NCBI GenBank assembly: GCA_027310505.1
Contig: DAIDAS010000064.1
Coordinates: 1 to 8,505 of the forward strand
DNA: 8,505 bases
Reading direction: 5' to 3'
Source of the DNA: a bacterium
Lineage (GTDB): Bacteria > Pseudomonadota > Gammaproteobacteria > Burkholderiales > Methylophilaceae
The stretch's first letter is position 1. Each line of letters opens with the position of its first letter. The position numbers and the translations under genes were made by a program. The notes below the pieces were generated by a model. The model searched no databases. It worked only from the letters and a program-made list of their open reading frames with translations, and was not told the origin of the DNA. Below are positions 6,927 to 8,505 of this stretch, piece by piece.

Positions 6927-7967
6927 ATGTCCGAAATCAAACTTACCCGATTGTCGCATGGCGGCGGTTGCGGCTGCAAAATCGCACCATCCGTGTTGCA
7001 AAGTATTCTGGGCGACGTCAAAGAAAAGCTGCCATACCCTGATCTGCTGGTTGGCAGCGAAACCAGTGATGACGCGGCCGTATACCGGCTCAATGACAGC
7101 CAGGCCATTGTCGCCACCACCGATTTCTTCATGCCCATCGTGGACGACCCCTTCGATTTTGGCCGCATTGCCGCAACCAATGCGCTGTCGGACATCTACG
7201 CCATGGGCGCCACGCCCATCATGGCGCTGGCCATTGTCGGCATGCCGGTGAATTCACTGCCGGTCGAAGCTATTCGCGCAATTCTCGATGGCGGTGCCAG
7301 TGTGTGCAAAGCTGCGGGCATCCCGCTGGCGGGCGGCCATTCCATTGATTCGCCGGAGCCGATTTATGGCTTGGTCGGGCTGGGGGTGGTGCATCCGGAC
7401 AAGCTCAAGAAAAACAGCGATGCCAAGGCTGGCGACGTGCTGATTCTGGGTAAGGGGCTGGGCGTCGGAGTACTGGCACAGGCGATGAAGAAGGAAGTGC
7501 TGACCGAGGCCGGCTACGCCCAACTGATCGCTACCACCACGCAACTCAACACTGTTGGCAGCACTCTCGCCGGGCTGTCCGGTGTGCATGCATTGACCGA
7601 TGTCACGGGGTTCGGCCTGCTCGGGCACCTGCTGGAAATGTGCCGCGGCGCCCAACTGACTGCCGAGATCGACTTCGATCGCATCCCGGTCTTGTCCGAG
7701 GCCTTGCCGCTGGCAAGGCAGGGCTACGGCCCCGGCGCCATTGACCGCAACCTCGCCAGCTATGGTCATGAAGTCGATTTCGCGGCGTCGCTGGAACCCT
7801 GGCAGCGCCGTCTGCTGGCTGATGCCCAGACCAGCGGCGGTTTGCTGGCGGCAGTTTCACCAGAGAGTGCTGATGAAGTGCTGGCCTGTTTCCATCAGGC
7901 AGGTTTCAGTCAGGCGGAGGTTATCGGCAGCCTGCGTGCAGGATCGCCGACTGTGACAGTGCGCTAG
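6927..7967 (+). CDS. selD: Selenophosphate synthetase (selenide, water dikinase)
   Basis: SelD uses ATP and selenide to make selenophosphate, the selenium donor for SelU and, where present, selenocysteine synthesis. The 346-residue product begins with the glycine-rich flexible loop SHGGGCGCK (10-18); C15 and K18 match the catalytic Cys17 and Lys20 of E. coli, so this is the cysteine form and not the selenocysteine form. Metal/ATP-binding aspartates appear in SDDA (47-50), TTDFF (64-68) and NALSDIYAMGA (85-95), followed by GGHSI (136-140) and DVTGFGLLGH (225-234) of the AIRS/PurM-like fold. Length is normal. The ATG at 6927 is chosen because the protein then begins like other SelD proteins; the frame is open to 6888, within selU on the other strand. 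No clear ribosome site is visible. mutL follows 17 bases later in the same direction. Confidence 0.97.
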   Translation: MSEIKLTRLSHGGGCGCKIAPSVLQSILGDVKEKLPYPDLLVGSETSDDAAVYRLNDSQAIVATTDFFMPIVDDPFDFGRIAATNALSDIYAMGATPIMALAIVGMPVNSLPVEAIRAILDGGASVCKAAGIPLAGGHSIDSPEPIYGLVGLGVVHPDKLKKNSDAKAGDVLILGKGLGVGVLAQAMKKEVLTEAGYAQLIATTTQLNTVGSTLAGLSGVHALTDVTGFGLLGHLLEMCRGAQLTAEIDFDRIPVLSEALPLARQGYGPGAIDRNLASYGHEVDFAASLEPWQRRLLADAQTSGGLLAAVSPESADEVLACFHQAGFSQAEVIGSLRAGSPTVTVR

Positions 7968-7984
7968 CAGGTAAAATAGCGGAC

Positions 7985-8505
7985 ATGTCCTCAATTCATC
8001 TTCTCCCAGATCACCTCATCAGCCAGATCGCCGCCGGCGAAGTCGTGGAGCGTCCGGCCGCGGCGCTGAAAGAACTGCTGGAGAACAGTCTGGATGCCGG
8101 TGCGGATGATATTTCGGTCATGCTGCTGCAAGGCGGCGTGAAACAGCTCAGGGTGACGGATAACGGCAGCGGCATTGCGCCGGATGAACTGACCCTGGCG
8201 CTGACCCGTCACGCCACTAGCAAGATTGCCACCCTGGATGATCTGGAGCGGGTGGCCAGCCTGGGCTTCCGAGGCGAGGCACTGGCCAGTATTGCCTCGG
8301 TGTCGCGCACCAGCGTTGCCAGTCGCATCAAGGGCGAACGCCATGCGTGGCGCATCTCGGCAGAAGGCGGCAACCTCACGCCCCGGGAACCGGCTGCACT
8401 CGATGTCGGCACAGTCATCGAGGTGAACGACCTCTATTACAACACGCCCGCACGGCGCAAATTCCTCAAAACCGAAAGGACGGAATACGGCCACTGCGAA
8501 GAGGC
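7985..8505 (+). CDS. mutL: DNA mismatch repair protein MutL, N-terminal part (cut by right edge)
   Basis: The 173 visible residues are the GHKL ATPase domain of MutL, which links MutS mismatch recognition to MutH or to its own nicking activity and to UvrD. Visible motifs are QIAAGEVVERP (14-24), ELLENSLDAGA (30-40) with catalytic Glu30 and Mg-binding Asn34, DNGSGI (59-64), RHATSKI (75-81), GFRGEAL (94-100) and YNTPARRKF (152-160), in the order found in E. coli MutL. The frame is still open at the window end, so the C-terminal dimerisation domain is not seen. The start ATG lies 17 bases after selD, suggesting co-transcription; the ribosome site is weak. Whether this MutL has the endonuclease motif cannot be told from this part. 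Confidence 0.97.
   Translation, partial: MSSIHLLPDHLISQIAAGEVVERPAAALKELLENSLDAGADDISVMLLQGGVKQLRVTDNGSGIAPDELTLALTRHATSKIATLDDLERVASLGFRGEALASIASVSRTSVASRIKGERHAWRISAEGGNLTPREPAALDVGTVIEVNDLYYNTPARRKFLKTERTEYGHCEE

Noticed and set aside
7972..7977. TAAAAT as a -10 box of a mutL promoter
   Set aside because: No -35 element at suitable spacing was found and it sits only 8 bases before the ATG; co-transcription with selD is simpler.
8002..8494. 167-codon minus-strand open frame over mutL
   Set aside because: It is antisense to unmistakable MutL coding sequence and has no recognisable motif.

Overview
The window looks like chromosome from a moderately GC-rich proteobacterium, most likely a betaproteobacterium. 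This is inferred from the style of the MutL, SelD and SelU proteins and is not a firm identification. Coding density is very high: no gap between genes exceeds about 65 bases, and no RNA gene, insertion sequence, CRISPR array or phage feature was seen.

The left three quarters (1-6915) is read on the minus strand and looks like one operon. In order of transcription it holds selU/mnmH (tRNA 2-selenouridine synthase), then a giant hybrid signalling kinase whose start overlaps the selU end, then a response regulator running off the left edge. The kinase reads as one protein of about 1,700 residues: protein-kinase fold, STAND-like ATPase, long helical repeat region, GAF domain and histidine kinase. 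A single in-frame TAA at 3864-3866 breaks it into two open frames. The response regulator is the most striking gene: after a standard receiver domain it carries a clear KaiB-like (clock-protein, thioredoxin-fold) domain.

The right quarter (6927-8505) is read on the plus strand. selD (selenophosphate synthetase) starts only 11 bases from the likely selU start, in the opposite direction. It is followed after 17 bases by mutL (DNA mismatch repair), which is cut by the right edge.

Functionally, SelD makes selenophosphate and SelU uses it to put selenium on the wobble uridine of certain tRNAs, so the divergent pair is a complete selenouridine module. The kinase and the receiver-KaiB protein plausibly form a two-component pair: the histidine kinase part would phosphorylate Asp53 of the regulator, with output through the KaiB-like domain instead of a DNA-binding domain. 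The kinase-fold domain of the sensor lacks the catalytic aspartate (HGG in place of HRD), so it is probably a pseudokinase. No kaiC or separate kaiA/kaiB is visible here.
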